From the NCBI RefSeq assembly GCF_010548305.1, contig NZ_JAAGLV010000003.1, positions 372,001 to 436,000 of the forward strand: a stretch of DNA of 64,000 nt, read 5' to 3'. Made by a program: the position numbers and the translations under genes. The stretch comes from Streptomyces sp. SID13031 (lineage in GTDB: Bacteria; Actinomycetota; Actinomycetes; Propionibacteriales; Kribbellaceae). Shown one piece after another: positions 6,673 through 16,514 of the stretch; position 1 is the stretch's first letter; each line of letters opens with the position of its first letter. The notes beneath the pieces are model-generated. The model was not told the DNA's origin. It did no database searches and saw nothing but the letters and a program-made list of their open reading frames with translations.

Positions 6673-9069
6673 TCACTTCGTCGCGGTCGCGCCGGTGAGT
6701 TCGGTCATTCGGTGGCGGAGGTCGACGGAGTCGGGCATGCCGAGGTCGTCGAAGAGGGTGGCGGCTGAGGTCAGGTGGTTGATGGCGGCGGCGGGATTGC
6801 CGCGGACTACCTGGAGTTCTGCCAGTTGGGCGAGGATTTTGGCCTGTTCCTTGAGGTCTGCGCTCTCGCGGGCCAGGTCGAGGCCGACGTCGAAGGCGCC
6901 GGCCGCTTCGTCGGTACTACCGCTGGCGAGCAGGCTCGTACCCAGCCGCCGGTGGACGAATGCGAGGCAGGCTGGTCCCGGTGCGGTCGCGTAGATCTCC
7001 AGGGCCGCCCTGAAATGGGGGATGGCACGGGAATGGGTACCGGCCGCCGCGTAGGCGTCACCGGCCACACCGTGGCGTCGAGCGGCCGCCTGAAGGTCGC
7101 CGGCCCCCCGGGCGAGCTCAACGGACGAGCTGAGGCACGACTCGGCTTCGTCCATCCGGCCGCAGCGCGCATAGAGCGCCCCCAAAGCCATCTGGCCGGC
7201 TCCCAGCGCATACAGGTAGTCGGACTCCTGGCTGGCGCTGATGGCGCGCTCGGCCGAGACGATCGCTTCCTCGAACCGGTCGAGCCCCTCGAGCGTGCGG
7301 GCCACCGCGAGCGCGCATCTGGCCACGGCTTTGAGGTCGCCGCTCTGTTCGGCCAGCGCCAGCCCCTCGGTGAAATGGTCCAGCGCCGTTTCGAAGTGTT
7401 CCTGTTCCCAGTCGGCGATCCCGGCCAGGTACATGAAGTAGGACTGGTCTGCCCGGGCGGGCGCGGCCCGCCGGCAGAGGAGGGCGACCTCGCGCAGCTC
7501 CGGCCAGCGAGCGCGGAACTCGAAGTACCCGAACATGGCCCAGCCGAGTTCGATCAGCGGCGCGGTGAAGTCGCCGGCCAGAACCGCGAGCTGATTGGCC
7601 AGGGCGATGACCGACGCACGCTCGAAGTCGAACCACTCCAGCCGGGCGGGCAGCAAGTCGTTGGAAATAGGCTCCATACCTGGCCGGGCCTTCTTGACCC
7701 GCTCACTCGACGGGTGGGTCCCCGACTGGCACTCCCAGGCGGCGGCGAGGTACAGGTCGATCACCCGCCAGAGGGCCGACTGCCGCTCCTCGGGGGCGAG
7801 ATTTCGCAACGCTCGCTCGCCGGCGACCGAGCGGAGGAGATCGTGGAGCCGGTAGACCCCTGGCCGCGGCGATCCGACCAGATGGAGGTCGAGCAGCTGT
7901 GCCATCACGGCTTGCGTGGTCTCGGCCGGCAGATCGAGCAGAGCGCCGACAGCCGTCTGGGTGAGCTCAGCCGCGTCGATCAGGCCGAGGAAGTCGAAGG
8001 CCGACGCCGCCTGCGCCCCGGTACCGCCCGGAAGGTTCTCGAGATACTCCAGTGAGCTGGACACAGTGGCGTGTACCGCCGCGGTGACCCCGAGGTGGTC
8101 GATCCGCCGGTTCGAAGGCCTGGCCTGGTGCGCGACCTCCGCCAATGCCCAGTCCTGGCGACGGTCCAGCCGCGCTCCGACCAGCCGGACGATCAGCGGC
8201 AGCCCGTGGGAGGTTCTGATGATGGTCCGGGCCGCCTCGGTCTCGGCGCTCACCCGCTCCGAGCCGATGATCCTGCCCAGCATCGACAGCGCGTCGTCAT
8301 CGTCGAGCGGCGCCACCTGGAGACTTGTGGATCCGGTCGACAGCGCGCGGCGGCCGGTCACGATCGCGGCACACCGCGGACCGTCCGGAAGAAGGCGTTT
8401 CAGTACTTCGCGATCAGACGCGTTGTCGAGGACCACGAGCGTCCTGGTCCCGGTCAGCAGTGATCGGTACAGCTGCGAGGCGGCATCGAGATCGACCGGA
8501 ACGGCCTGCTCACGCAAGCCCAGACTCACCAGCAGAACCCGCAGCGCGGCCGACGCGGTCAATGCGCCGCCCGGCCCGTACCCCTGCAGGTCGATGTAGA
8601 GCTGGCCGTCCGGAAAGCTCTCCGCGGCCAGGTGGGCCGCATGGGTCGCCAGCGTGGTCTTCCCGACCCCCGCCAGGCCATGGAGGGCCAGGACGGTCGT
8701 ACCGGGCTGATCCCCACCCGCCCTCAGAGCGTCGGCGATCCAGCGCAGTTCGGTGGATCGGCCTGCGAAGTCGGCTACGTCGGGAGGCAGCTGCCGCGGA
8801 GCCCGGTCCGGGGCAGCTACCGATGGGGATACGCCAGCCTCTTGCCCACCAGCAGCGGACAAGAGGGCGGCGGTCGTTTCGGGGCCGAGGTCCATCGCGG
8901 CCGCCAGCGCCAGAACGGTTCCCCGGTAGGGCCGTTTCCGGACGCCGCGCTCGAGCAGGCCGATCGCCTGCTCGCTCAGCCCGGCCGCCTCGGCCAGTGC
9001 TGCCTGCGTCAGCTTCGCGGCCAGGCGGCACCGGCGCAGCAGCTCACCGAACTCCCCGCGGTCACTCAC
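6673..9069 (-). CDS. XRE-HTH / NB-ARC / TPR transcriptional regulator (AfsR-like STAND ATPase)
   Basis: 798 residues. XRE helix-turn-helix at about 5-62 (LTQAALAEAAGLSEQAIGLL), NB-ARC ATPase with Walker A GLAGVGKTT at 131-139 and Walker B TRTLVVLDNAS, a winged-helix region, then a C-terminal array of TPR-like helices from about residue 480. Such STAND proteins oligomerise on ATP/ligand binding and control secondary metabolism or development in actinobacteria. Its start is 5 bases after the gpm stop in the same direction, so it probably shares the mshA-ybjN-gpm transcript. Target genes are unknown; no SARP domain is present. Confidence 0.9.
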   Translation of the reverse strand: MSDRGEFGELLRRCRLAAKLTQAALAEAAGLSEQAIGLLERGVRKRPYRGTVLALAAAMDLGPETTAALLSAAGGQEAGVSPSVAAPDRAPRQLPPDVADFAGRSTELRWIADALRAGGDQPGTTVLALHGLAGVGKTTLATHAAHLAAESFPDGQLYIDLQGYGPGGALTASAALRVLLVSLGLREQAVPVDLDAASQLYRSLLTGTRTLVVLDNASDREVLKRLLPDGPRCAAIVTGRRALSTGSTSLQVAPLDDDDALSMLGRIIGSERVSAETEAARTIIRTSHGLPLIVRLVGARLDRRQDWALAEVAHQARPSNRRIDHLGVTAAVHATVSSSLEYLENLPGGTGAQAASAFDFLGLIDAAELTQTAVGALLDLPAETTQAVMAQLLDLHLVGSPRPGVYRLHDLLRSVAGERALRNLAPEERQSALWRVIDLYLAAAWECQSGTHPSSERVKKARPGMEPISNDLLPARLEWFDFERASVIALANQLAVLAGDFTAPLIELGWAMFGYFEFRARWPELREVALLCRRAAPARADQSYFMYLAGIADWEQEHFETALDHFTEGLALAEQSGDLKAVARCALAVARTLEGLDRFEEAIVSAERAISASQESDYLYALGAGQMALGALYARCGRMDEAESCLSSSVELARGAGDLQAAARRHGVAGDAYAAAGTHSRAIPHFRAALEIYATAPGPACLAFVHRRLGTSLLASGSTDEAAGAFDVGLDLARESADLKEQAKILAQLAELQVVRGNPAAAINHLTSAATLFDDLGMPDSVDLRHRMTELTGATATK

Positions 9070-9074
9070 ATCGG

Positions 9075-9827
9075 TCAGCGACCTTGGTTCTTGACCGCTT
9101 CGATCGCGGCTGCGGCGGCGGCCGGGTCGAGATACTCACCGCCGGGCTTCAGCGGGTTGAAGTCCTCGTCGAGCTCGTAGTACAGCGGGACGCCGGTCGG
9201 GATGTTCAGGCCGACGACGGTCTGCTCGTCCAGGTTGTCGAGGTGCTTGACCAGGGCGCGCAGCGAGTTACCGTGCGCGGTGACCAGGACGGTCTTGCCG
9301 GCCCGCAGGTCGGGCACGATCGCGTCGTACCAGTACGGCAGCATCCGCTCGACGACGTCCTTGAGGCATTCGGTTGCCGGCAGCAACTCAGAGGGCAGCC
9401 CGGCGTACCGCGGGTCGCCGGCCTGGTCGAACTCCGAGCCGCGCTCGATCGCCGGCGGCGGGGTGTCGTAGGAGCGGCGGAACAGCATGAACTGCTCCTC
9501 GCCGAGCTCCTCCAGGGTCTGCTTCTTGTCCTTGCCCTGCAGACCCCCGTAGTGGCGCTCGTTCAGCCGCCAGGACCGGCGGACGTCGATCCACTGCCGG
9601 CCGGCCTCCTCGAGGGCGATGTTCGCGGTCCGGATGGCGCGGCGCAGGACCGAGGTGTGCAGGACGTCGGGCAGCAGCCCGCGCTCCAGCAGCAGTTGGC
9701 CGCCGCGGTGCGCCTCCTCCACGCCCTGGGCGTTCAGGTCGACGTCGACCCAGCCGGTGAACAGGTTCTTCGCGTTCCAGTCGCTGTGGCCGTGGCGCAG
9801 CAGGATCAGGCGGTAAGTCATGCCCAC
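9075..9827 (-). CDS. gpmA: 2,3-bisphosphoglycerate-dependent phosphoglycerate mutase
   Basis: 250 residues starting at GTG 9827 (ATG 9821 is an alternative). Catalytic signature [18 protein letters not shown] with the phospho-His, the [10 protein letters not shown] segment, ERHYGGLQG, and the second His in [17 protein letters not shown] are all present. It interconverts 3- and 2-phosphoglycerate in glycolysis/gluconeogenesis. The mshA-ybjN-gpm order is conserved in mycobacteria, where senX3-regX3 follow directly. Confidence 0.95.
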   Translation of the reverse strand: MGMTYRLILLRHGHSDWNAKNLFTGWVDVDLNAQGVEEAHRGGQLLLERGLLPDVLHTSVLRRAIRTANIALEEAGRQWIDVRRSWRLNERHYGGLQGKDKKQTLEELGEEQFMLFRRSYDTPPPAIERGSEFDQAGDPRYAGLPSELLPATECLKDVVERMLPYWYDAIVPDLRAGKTVLVTAHGNSLRALVKHLDNLDEQTVVGLNIPTGVPLYYELDEDFNPLKPGGEYLDPAAAAAAIEAVKNQGR

Positions 9828-9830
9828 AGA

Positions 9831-10319
9831 CTAGCGAGGCTCCAGCCAGCCCATGAAAGCGTCCAGATTCCGGGTGGATTCGCCGCGCTTCAGGCGCCAC
9901 TCGTACTCCTTGCGGATCGACGACCCGAAGCCGAGCTCGAGGATGGTGTTGAACGACGTATCGGAGTACTCCAGGACCGCGCCGAGCAGCCGGTCCACCT
10001 CGACCGGGGTGATCGCGTGCAGCGGGACCCGGCCGTCCAGGTGGATGTCGCCCAGGTGGTCGACGGCGAAGGCGACGCCGTACATCTTCAGGTTCCGCTC
10101 GAGCAGCCAGCGGTAGACGGCTTCGTGGTTCTCGTCCGGCCGGCGCGCCACGAACGCGTGCACCTGGACCGCCTGGCTGCCGACCGTCAGCGACACCGTC
10201 GTCTTCAGCTTGCGCTCACCGGGCAGGTCCGCGCTGAACGCGCCCGGCTCGGCCTCGGTGAAGTCGAGCTCGTTCTCGGTCAGCACCTGCCGGATCACGT
10301 CCGCCGCGGACACCCTCAT
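9831..10319 (-). CDS. YbjN domain-containing protein
   Basis: 162 residues of the YbjN fold (related to type III secretion chaperone-like and sensory alpha/beta proteins): [23 protein letters not shown], then [29 protein letters not shown]. The start overlaps the mshA stop by 4 bases and the stop is 3 bases before gpm, so it is inside a tight operon. Its biochemical role is unknown; the Rv0487 homologue has the same position. Confidence 0.88.
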   Translation of the reverse strand: MRVSAADVIRQVLTENELDFTEAEPGAFSADLPGERKLKTTVSLTVGSQAVQVHAFVARRPDENHEAVYRWLLERNLKMYGVAFAVDHLGDIHLDGRVPLHAITPVEVDRLLGAVLEYSDTSFNTILELGFGSSIRKEYEWRLKRGESTRNLDAFMGWLEPR

Positions 10320-11608
10320 CGATCGACCTCCTGGGCCAGCTCGGCCACCATCGTCTGCTGCGCGGTCCGGTACGCCGCGAGCGTCTTCTCCGCGGTCAGT
10401 TCCCAGCCGAAACCACCGGCATGCTTGACCGCCGCGCGGCTCATCGTCTCGCGCAGCAGCGGATCCGTCGCGATCCGGCTCAGCGCGTCGGCGAAGTCGC
10501 CGATGTCGTGCCCGGGCACGAGCAGCCCGGTCTCACCGTCCGCGACCGCCGTCGTCAGCCCACCGACGGCCGCCGCGACCACCGGCGTACCGCAGGCCTG
10601 TGCTTCCAGCGCGACGAGTCCGAAGGATTCCGAGTACGACGGTACGCAGACCACCGAGGCAGCCCGATACCAGTCGGCCAGCGCCGCCCGGGCCATCGGC
10701 TTCACGAACCAGGTCGCCTCGTAGACGCCGAGCTCACGCGCGAGCTGGGCGTGCGATTCGGGGTGTTCCATCCCGTTGCCGGACGGCCCGCCGATGATCG
10801 CGACCACCAGCCGCCCCCGCAGGGACGGATCAGCGGCGAGCATCCTGGCCGCCGCCCGGATCAGGATGTCCGGCGCCTTCAACGGCTGGATCCGGCCGAC
10901 GAAGGCCAGCACGATCGCGTCCGGCCGCAACCCGAGCGCCTTGCGCGCCACGAGCTGGTCCCCCGGGCTGAAGACCTCCAGGTCGACGCCCGGATTGACC
11001 ACCCCGACCTTCGCCGGCTGGGCGCCGTACAGGTTGATCAGCTCGTTCGCCTCGTCGCCGGTGTTGGCGAGCAGCCGGTCCGCGGCCTCGACGACCTGCT
11101 CCTCACCGAGCAGACGGGCCGGCGGCTCCGGTACGTCGTCCTCGGCCAGGCTGGCGTTCTTGACCTTCGCCATCGTGTGCATGGTGTGTACCAGCGGCAC
11201 GGCCCAACGGTCGCGGGCGAGCAGGCCGACCTGGCCGGACAACCAGTAGTGCGAGTGGATCACGTCGTAGTACCCGGGTTCGCGGATCGCCTCGGCCCGC
11301 AGTACGGCGCGGGCGAACGTGCACAGCTGCGCGGGCAGCTCGTGCTTCGACAGGCCCTCGTACGGGCCGGCCGCGACGTTCCGCACGGTCACGCCGGGGA
11401 GCAGCTCGACCTTCGCGGGCATCGCGGACGTGGTCGCGCGGGTGAAGACGTCCACCTCGATACCGAGGGTGGCCAGCCGCTTGGACAGCTCGACCACGTA
11501 GACGTTCATCCCGCCCGCGTCCCCGGTCCCTGGCTGGTCCAGTGGCGAGGTGTGCAGGCTGATCATCGCGACCCGCCGGAGAGGACGGTCTGCCGAGGGT
11601 TGGGTCAC
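10316..11608 (-). CDS. mshA: D-inositol-3-phosphate glycosyltransferase (mycothiol step 1)
   Basis: 430 residues from GTG 11608 ([22 protein letters not shown]); the frame is open upstream but that part has no family similarity. GT4 GT-B fold with [53 protein letters not shown] and the nucleotide-sugar motif [21 protein letters not shown]. It transfers GlcNAc from UDP-GlcNAc to 1L-myo-inositol-1-phosphate, the first committed step to mycothiol. It lies 4 bases after the MmyB-type regulator gene and may be co-transcribed with it. Confidence 0.95.
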   Translation of the reverse strand: MTQPSADRPLRRVAMISLHTSPLDQPGTGDAGGMNVYVVELSKRLATLGIEVDVFTRATTSAMPAKVELLPGVTVRNVAAGPYEGLSKHELPAQLCTFARAVLRAEAIREPGYYDVIHSHYWLSGQVGLLARDRWAVPLVHTMHTMAKVKNASLAEDDVPEPPARLLGEEQVVEAADRLLANTGDEANELINLYGAQPAKVGVVNPGVDLEVFSPGDQLVARKALGLRPDAIVLAFVGRIQPLKAPDILIRAAARMLAADPSLRGRLVVAIIGGPSGNGMEHPESHAQLARELGVYEATWFVKPMARAALADWYRAASVVCVPSYSESFGLVALEAQACGTPVVAAAVGGLTTAVADGETGLLVPGHDIGDFADALSRIATDPLLRETMSRAAVKHAGGFGWELTAEKTLAAYRTAQQTMVAELAQEVDR

Positions 11609-11612
11609 CCGG

Positions 11613-12506
11613 TCAGGGTAACTCCGGGGCCGGCTGGGGAAATCGGGACTTCTCCCTATCGGCGGGCTCCGGTGCTGGTGAGGTCCAGCTGGCCAGCAGC
11701 CGCAGCGCCGCCTCGGACTCGGAACCGGGCACTGCGGAGAAGGTGAGGATCGTCTGGTCCGGGTCACCGGGCAGCAGGAGCGTCTCGTACTGCAGGCTGA
11801 GTGGGCCGACCAAGGGGTGCTGCAGCTCCTTCACCCCGAAGGACTTGTCCCTGACGTCGTGCCGCGCCCATTGCTTGCGGAACTCGGCGCTGTGGATCGA
11901 CAGCTCACCCACGAGCTCGGCCAGCTCGGGATCATCCGGGTAGCGGCCGGCGTACAAGCGCAGGTAGCCGACACTCTCCACCGCCATCGCCTCCCACTGC
12001 GGGTACAGGTCGCGCGCCGACTCGTCCAGGAACACCCGCCTCGGCAGGTTCCGCTCTCTGGGCGGAAGCTGGGCGAAGTCGCCGACCACGGCGGCGGCCA
12101 ACCGGTTCCAGGCCAGTACGTCCATCCGGTGACCGAGGAGGAAGGCCGGCACCGTTTCGAGCGAGTTGAGCAGCTGGCGGACGCCGGGCCGCACGCGTTG
12201 CGTAGTACGGCGTGCCTTCGGGCGGCGGGCAGGTCGCGCCAGCCGGGTCAGGTGTTCCCGCTCGGCTTCGTCCAGGCCGAGTACTTCCGCTACGGCGTCG
12301 AGGATCTCCTGCGAGACGTTCTCGGTACGGCCCTGTTCGAGCCGGACGTAGTAGTCCGCGCTCACCCCGGCGACCTGGGCGAGCTCCTCCCGGCGCAGCC
12401 CGGGCACCCGCCGGCGTCCCGGGAACACCTTGAGCCCGAGGTCCTCGGGACGGACCCGCGCCCTTCTGGACTTCAGGAATTCCGTCAGCTCGTCACGGCG
12501 ATCCAT
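11613..12506 (-). CDS. XRE-family regulator with MmyB-type ligand-binding domain
   Basis: 297 residues. HTH at about residues 30-85 ([27 protein letters not shown]) followed by a PAS-like MmyB domain ([30 protein letters not shown] segment, [20 protein letters not shown]). This class typically sits divergent to a short-chain dehydrogenase and controls it; here an SDR starts at 12651 in the opposite direction with 144 bases between. The domain can bind fatty-acid-like ligands in known members. Confidence 0.92.
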   Translation of the reverse strand: MDRRDELTEFLKSRRARVRPEDLGLKVFPGRRRVPGLRREELAQVAGVSADYYVRLEQGRTENVSQEILDAVAEVLGLDEAEREHLTRLARPARRPKARRTTQRVRPGVRQLLNSLETVPAFLLGHRMDVLAWNRLAAAVVGDFAQLPPRERNLPRRVFLDESARDLYPQWEAMAVESVGYLRLYAGRYPDDPELAELVGELSIHSAEFRKQWARHDVRDKSFGVKELQHPLVGPLSLQYETLLLPGDPDQTILTFSAVPGSESEAALRLLASWTSPAPEPADREKSRFPQPAPELP

Positions 12507-12650
12507 ACCGCCAGTATCCGCGCAGTCCGAAAATCCAGCGTGGTTCTGTCAGACCCAGGATCCGTGGACCCCAGGCACGAGGGACGACTGGGTAGGCCGT
12601 CGCAGCCGCAGGAGGCTGGATTCATCAACCTTTTCGGCTAGGAGATTCCG

Positions 12651-13427
12651 ATGACCAGCACCACCCAGCAGCACCCACTCCCGCTCACCGGCCGGATCGC
12701 GGTCGTCACCGGCGCCGCCAGCGGGATGGGGGCGGCCATCGCCGAGCGGCTGGCGGCCGACGGCGCCTCCGTCGCGCTGCTCGCCCGCCGGACCGAGCGG
12801 CTCGACGACCTCGCCCTCAAGATCAAGGCCGCGGGCGGCGAAGCCTTCGGCGTCAGCGTGGACGTGACCGACCAGTCCTCGGTCGATCGTGGCGCCGAGG
12901 AGGTCCGGCAGCGCCTCGGCCGGGTGGATCTGGTGGTGAACGCGGCGGGCGTGATGCTCGGGGCACCGGTCCAGGAAGCCCGGATCGATGACTGGACCAA
13001 GATGATCGACACCAACCTGACCGGCGCGCTCCGGCTGGCCCACGCGTTCGTCGGCGACCTGGTCAAGGCCGCCGCGGAAGGTCGTACAGCTGATCTGGTG
13101 AACATCTCCTCGGTCGGCTCACGCGGCGCCTTCCCGACCCATGGCGTCTACAGCGCGACCAAAGCGGCACTCACCCAGTTCTCCGAGGCGATCCGGGCGG
13201 ACCTGTCACCGGCGGACGTCCGGGTCAGCAGCGTGGAGCCCGGTATGACCGCGACCGAGCTGGGCGCGAACCTGTCCGACGAGCAGCTCGAGCTGCTGGG
13301 CAGTACCTTCGCGGGGATCCCTCCGCTCGCTCCGGCCGATATCGCCGACGTGGTCGCCTTCGTCGTCTCCCGGCGCCGCGAGCTCAATCTCAGCTATCTC
13401 GTCGCGGTCCCCACGCGCCAAGTCTGA
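12651..13427 (+). CDS. SDR-family NAD(P)-dependent oxidoreductase
   Basis: 258 residues, ATG 12651 preceded by TAGGAGATTCCG. Classical SDR: cofactor loop VVTGAASGMGAAIAERLA, NAAG motif, catalytic Ser in NISSVGS and YSATK (Tyr and Lys). Arg/Arg after the second strand (LLARRTERL) suggests NADP(H). Divergent to the MmyB-type regulator, its probable controller. Substrate unknown. Confidence 0.9.
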   Translation: MTSTTQQHPLPLTGRIAVVTGAASGMGAAIAERLAADGASVALLARRTERLDDLALKIKAAGGEAFGVSVDVTDQSSVDRGAEEVRQRLGRVDLVVNAAGVMLGAPVQEARIDDWTKMIDTNLTGALRLAHAFVGDLVKAAAEGRTADLVNISSVGSRGAFPTHGVYSATKAALTQFSEAIRADLSPADVRVSSVEPGMTATELGANLSDEQLELLGSTFAGIPPLAPADIADVVAFVVSRRRELNLSYLVAVPTRQV

Positions 13428-13472
13428 GACGCCGTTCCGGGCCCGGATCCCGCTGGTGAAACACTTGGCGAC

Positions 13473-14219
13473 ATGACTTCCAGCCGTCCTGTCGCCGTCG
13501 TCACCGGAGCCAGCAGCGGGATCGGGGCCGCCTCGGCCCGGTATCTCGCCCGGGAAGGGTTCGAGGTGGTCTGTGCCGCCCGCCGGCTGGACCGGATCGA
13601 AGCCCTGGCCAAGGAGATCGACGGCCGCGCCGTGCAGTGCGACGTCACCTCCGCCGAGGATGTCGCCGCGCTCGCCGCCGCCGTCGGTGACCGGGTCGAC
13701 CTGCTGCTGAACAACGCCGGTGGCGCGTTCGGGCTCGAGCCCGTCGCCGAGGCCGATCTGGAGGCCTGGCGGCAGATGTTCGAGGTGAACGTGATCGGCG
13801 TCGCCGCCGTCACCAAGTCGTTGCTCCCGGCATTGATCGCCAGCGAAGGCCAGATCATTGTGATGGGCTCGACGGCCGGCCAGGTCGCCTACGAGGGCGG
13901 CGGCGGCTACGCGGCCGCCAAGCACGCGGCCAAGGCAGTCGTCGACACCCTCCGCCTGGAACTGTTCGACCAGCCGGTCCGCGTCTGCGAGATCGCCCCC
14001 GGCATGGTCAAGAGCGAAGGCTTCGCCCTAACCCGCTTCGAAGGCGACCAGGCCAAAGCCGACGCGGTGTACGCCGGAGTCGCCGAACCCCTCCTGGCCG
14101 AAGACATCGCCGACATCGTCACCTGGATAGCCACCCGCCCCAAACACGTCAACATCGACCGCCTGACCGTCCGCCCCCGCGCCCAAGCCGCCCAGCACAA
14201 GGTCCACCGGGTGCTCTGA
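13473..14219 (+). CDS. SDR-family oxidoreductase (YdfG-like)
   Basis: 248 residues. VVTGASSGIGAASARYLA, LLLNNAGGAFG, Ser in VMGSTAGQVAYEGGGGYAAAKHA (YxxxK). The C-terminal part, DQAKADAVYAGVAEPLLAEDIADIVTWIATRPKHVNIDRLTVRP, matches the NADP-dependent 3-hydroxy acid/serine dehydrogenase subgroup. It follows the previous SDR by 45 bases and may be co-transcribed, though the pair are different subfamilies. Confidence 0.9.
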   Translation: MTSSRPVAVVTGASSGIGAASARYLAREGFEVVCAARRLDRIEALAKEIDGRAVQCDVTSAEDVAALAAAVGDRVDLLLNNAGGAFGLEPVAEADLEAWRQMFEVNVIGVAAVTKSLLPALIASEGQIIVMGSTAGQVAYEGGGGYAAAKHAAKAVVDTLRLELFDQPVRVCEIAPGMVKSEGFALTRFEGDQAKADAVYAGVAEPLLAEDIADIVTWIATRPKHVNIDRLTVRPRAQAAQHKVHRVL

Positions 14220-14225
14220 ATCGGA

Positions 14226-14878
14226 TCAGTTCCGAAGGTGTGCTTGCCTGACGGGACTCGTCCAGCTCCGCAGGTCCGGATCCCAGTCGCCTGCCGCAGG
14301 GTCATCGATCACCAGTGGGTCGGCGAACGCAATGACTGCGGCGAGCACCTCATCCAGTTTCGGCGGCAGACGCTCACCATCTCGTCCAAGACTGCGGCGA
14401 TACGCCCGGTAAGTGCCGGCTCGGAGCTCGACCAGGTCCCCCACTGCCTCGGACAACGGCCGCAAGGCGGTGCCACGGAATCGCGCGGTGGCCAGCAATG
14501 CGGCCCGGACCGAGCCATGGTTCAGTTTCTGCGTCGACGCCAAGGTGTAGATATCGGTGTAGTCCCGCACCCTCGTACTGGCCGCGCCAAGCGTGACGGC
14601 TGTGGTGAGCTTCTCTGCACAGCTGTACCGTCACGCGCCAGGTTGCGCGCCAGCGCGTCCGCGTCAGCTGTCGGCCGCCGCTGACCGAACGCTGCCAGCA
14701 ACATCCCGCCCTTCAGGACGAAGTCTTCGACGTACTCCGACCTGGCGAGCCGGGCAAGCCAGCGTTCGACCACGTACAAGGTGAGGAGTTCCTGGGTCCC
14801 CCGCTTCTCGCGGCGCGCCCGGTTCTGCAGATCGAGGTAGACGCGACCACCTTGGCTCTGCCTCGTCGGGCGGCTCAC
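14226..14878 (-). pseudogene. abiEii: AbiEii-type nucleotidyltransferase toxin, internally deleted and frameshifted
   Basis: The N-terminal part (MSRPTRQSQGGRVYLDLQNR through FVLKGGMLLAAFGQRRPTADADALARNLARD, from ATG 14878) is a normal AbiEii start. The frame then runs into unrelated sequence. About 14615 downwards in another frame the family resumes at AEKLTTAVTLGAASTRVRDY and continues to the end at 14226. Compared with intact members (about 290-300 residues) roughly 80-100 central residues are missing and the join is out of frame. The retained GG..LRG-like nucleotide site is cut from its catalytic Asp region, so the toxin should be inactive. Overlaps the intact antitoxin gene by 4 bases. 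Confidence 0.8.
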
Positions 14879-15465
14879 TCGGCGCTCGCGACGTCGAGAG
14901 CCCGCCGGACCGGACCGTAGACATCCAGCTTTCCCGCGAAGTCCAGGAGCAGCCCGGGCTTGGCCGCCCGTGAACGCAGGTACCGCTGGAGGACCGAGTA
15001 TGCCAACGGCTCACCCAACCGGCCCCGAAGGCGCATCAGATCGACCACGGTGCGGGTCGGGCTGTAGACACGCACCGATTCACCGGGTGCTGCCTCGATC
15101 TGGGACAGCCCGAGTTTGAAGGTGTCCTCGTCGAAGCGGAAAGCCGTCGTGGGCGGATACTCGATCCGCGGTGTCCTGGACCGCCTGGGCACAGCGATCT
15201 GGACCGCCACAGGCAGTTCGTCGGTCAGGTCATGGACTGCCGCGGCCGAGATACAGCAGGTGACGGCGCCAGGCGAGCGGTGGGCGACCGCCAGCAGGTC
15301 GGGATAGGTGGCCGCCGGCGCGTCCGCGCGACGGAAAACACCTCTGGAAAGCTCCACGATCCGGCCGTCGTCCCGCCAGGCGTAAAGGTCGCGCGAATGC
15401 ACGCCGAGGCCCGCGGCCGTCCGCGTGGTGAACGTGTTCGGCAACGCCTTCTCGACCTCCTTCAT
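14875..15465 (-). CDS. abiEi: AbiEi-type antitoxin
   Basis: 196 residues. N-terminal winged HTH (TFTTRTAAGLGVHSRDLYAWRDDGRIVELSRGVFRR) and C-terminal AbiEi domain (LTDELPVAVQIAVPRRSRTPRI, SPTRTVVDLMRLRGRLGEPLA). In type IV AbiE systems this protein represses its own operon and neutralises the AbiEii toxin without stable complex. It is full length, unlike its partner. It would still be able to repress the promoter upstream of 15465. Confidence 0.88.
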   Translation of the reverse strand: MKEVEKALPNTFTTRTAAGLGVHSRDLYAWRDDGRIVELSRGVFRRADAPAATYPDLLAVAHRSPGAVTCCISAAAVHDLTDELPVAVQIAVPRRSRTPRIEYPPTTAFRFDEDTFKLGLSQIEAAPGESVRVYSPTRTVVDLMRLRGRLGEPLAYSVLQRYLRSRAAKPGLLLDFAGKLDVYGPVRRALDVASAE

Positions 15466-15587
15466 GGATGAAAGTGTTACACGATCTATCTAACCGTGCG
15501 ACATATTGATCCACTCTCGGCGGCGTGTCCAATCCGTCATCCACAACCTCTGGCAACAGATCGGCCGCAAACCCCTGCTCCGTGCTG

Positions 15588-16223
15588 TCATCTGGCGCGG
15601 AGACGGTCGACCGGTGGTGAGGCGATCGGCAGTGGCGTGGCTGGCACCGGCAGCTCGTACGACGCGTGCAGGCGGCGGCGTACTGCTTCTACCGGGAAAG
15701 TCTCCGGGTAGATCGCCAGTTTCACTGTGACGCCTTCGAGTGTTGCTCTGAGCAACATCTCCTCGACGGCTGGGTCGGTGGCGCCGCGGGCGGTGAAGAT
15801 CGCGCGGATGGCGTCCTCGATCTCGACCACCCTTGCTGCCTTGGCCTGCTCCACGGCGGCGAAGACGTCGTGGGTGGTGGGTTGCATCATCAGGGTGATG
15901 GCGAGGCGCTGGGTCGGGAGTGTGGTGGCCGCGGCCATCAGGGTGCCGTCGATGATGCCGGCGAGCTTTTCGTTCGCGGTGCCTTGCAGGGTGAGGATCG
16001 CGCCGATGCCGTCCAGCCAGCGGTCCAGGAGTTCGGCGGCGAGTAGCTGCTTGCTGGCGAAGTAGTAGGTGACCAGGCCGCGGGACACCTCGGCACGCTG
16101 GGTCACATCCGAGATCGAGGCGGCCTCGTAGCCCTTCTCGGCGAACACCTCGAGGGCAGCGCCGAGGATGCGCTCCCGCGACTTTTCGCGGAGCTCACGG
16201 TTCGTACTGGCCGATCGTGGCAA
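15588..16223 (-). CDS. TetR/AcrR-family transcriptional regulator
   Basis: 211 residues from a TTG at 16223 (LPRSASTNRELREKS), preceded by AAGGGAAAGAG; the frame extends to a GTG at 16271 giving a Gly-rich 16-residue addition that looks non-coding. HTH RERILGAALEVFAEKGYEAASISDVTQRAEVSRGLVTYYFASKQLL is classical. The ligand domain is all-helical. It faces typA divergently across about 290 bases; the likely target is itself, since typA is a housekeeping gene. Confidence 0.88.
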   Translation of the reverse strand: MPRSASTNRELREKSRERILGAALEVFAEKGYEAASISDVTQRAEVSRGLVTYYFASKQLLAAELLDRWLDGIGAILTLQGTANEKLAGIIDGTLMAAATTLPTQRLAITLMMQPTTHDVFAAVEQAKAARVVEIEDAIRAIFTARGATDPAVEEMLLRATLEGVTVKLAIYPETFPVEAVRRRLHASYELPVPATPLPIASPPVDRLRAR

Positions 16224-16331
16224 GTTCTCTTTCCCTTGGCCGGAGCCTCGGGAGCCGAGTCCACCCCCCACGGGTCACTCGGCCCCCGGTGACTCGACCC
16301 CCCGAGGTGGACCCCTCCCCAGGCGCCCAGA

Positions 16332-16364
16332 TATAGACTGTACGTCCAGCGAACGAATGTCAAA
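16332..16364 (-). promoter_or_regulatory. Possible promoter/operator of the tetR gene
   Basis: On the minus strand a perfect TTGACA (16359-16364) stands upstream of an AT-rich TCTATA (16332-16337). Between them lies the near-palindrome CTGTACGTCCAG (16338-16349, plus strand), a plausible TetR operator. The spacing of the two hexamers is longer than ideal, so the exact -10 is uncertain. Confidence 0.35.
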
Positions 16365-16514
16365 GGCTCAACCGGATTCGGCGCTACCCCGGGTGACAGG
16401 TAGGATGAGATGGCTGCGCACTGCGTCTCGCAGTGGCCCCTGACGGAATCCGACACAGGGAACCCGCCGTAGCCACCGCCTGACCTCAATCCGACTTGCT
16501 TGGAGCGCTTCCGC

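Noticed and set aside
8325..10724. A 799-codon open frame on the plus strand over the STAND regulator, gpm, ybjN and mshA
   Set aside because: It is antisense to four well-supported genes and shows no domain pattern.
14226..15465. A functional AbiE abortive infection system
   Set aside because: The toxin has an internal deletion and frameshift, so only the antitoxin is intact.
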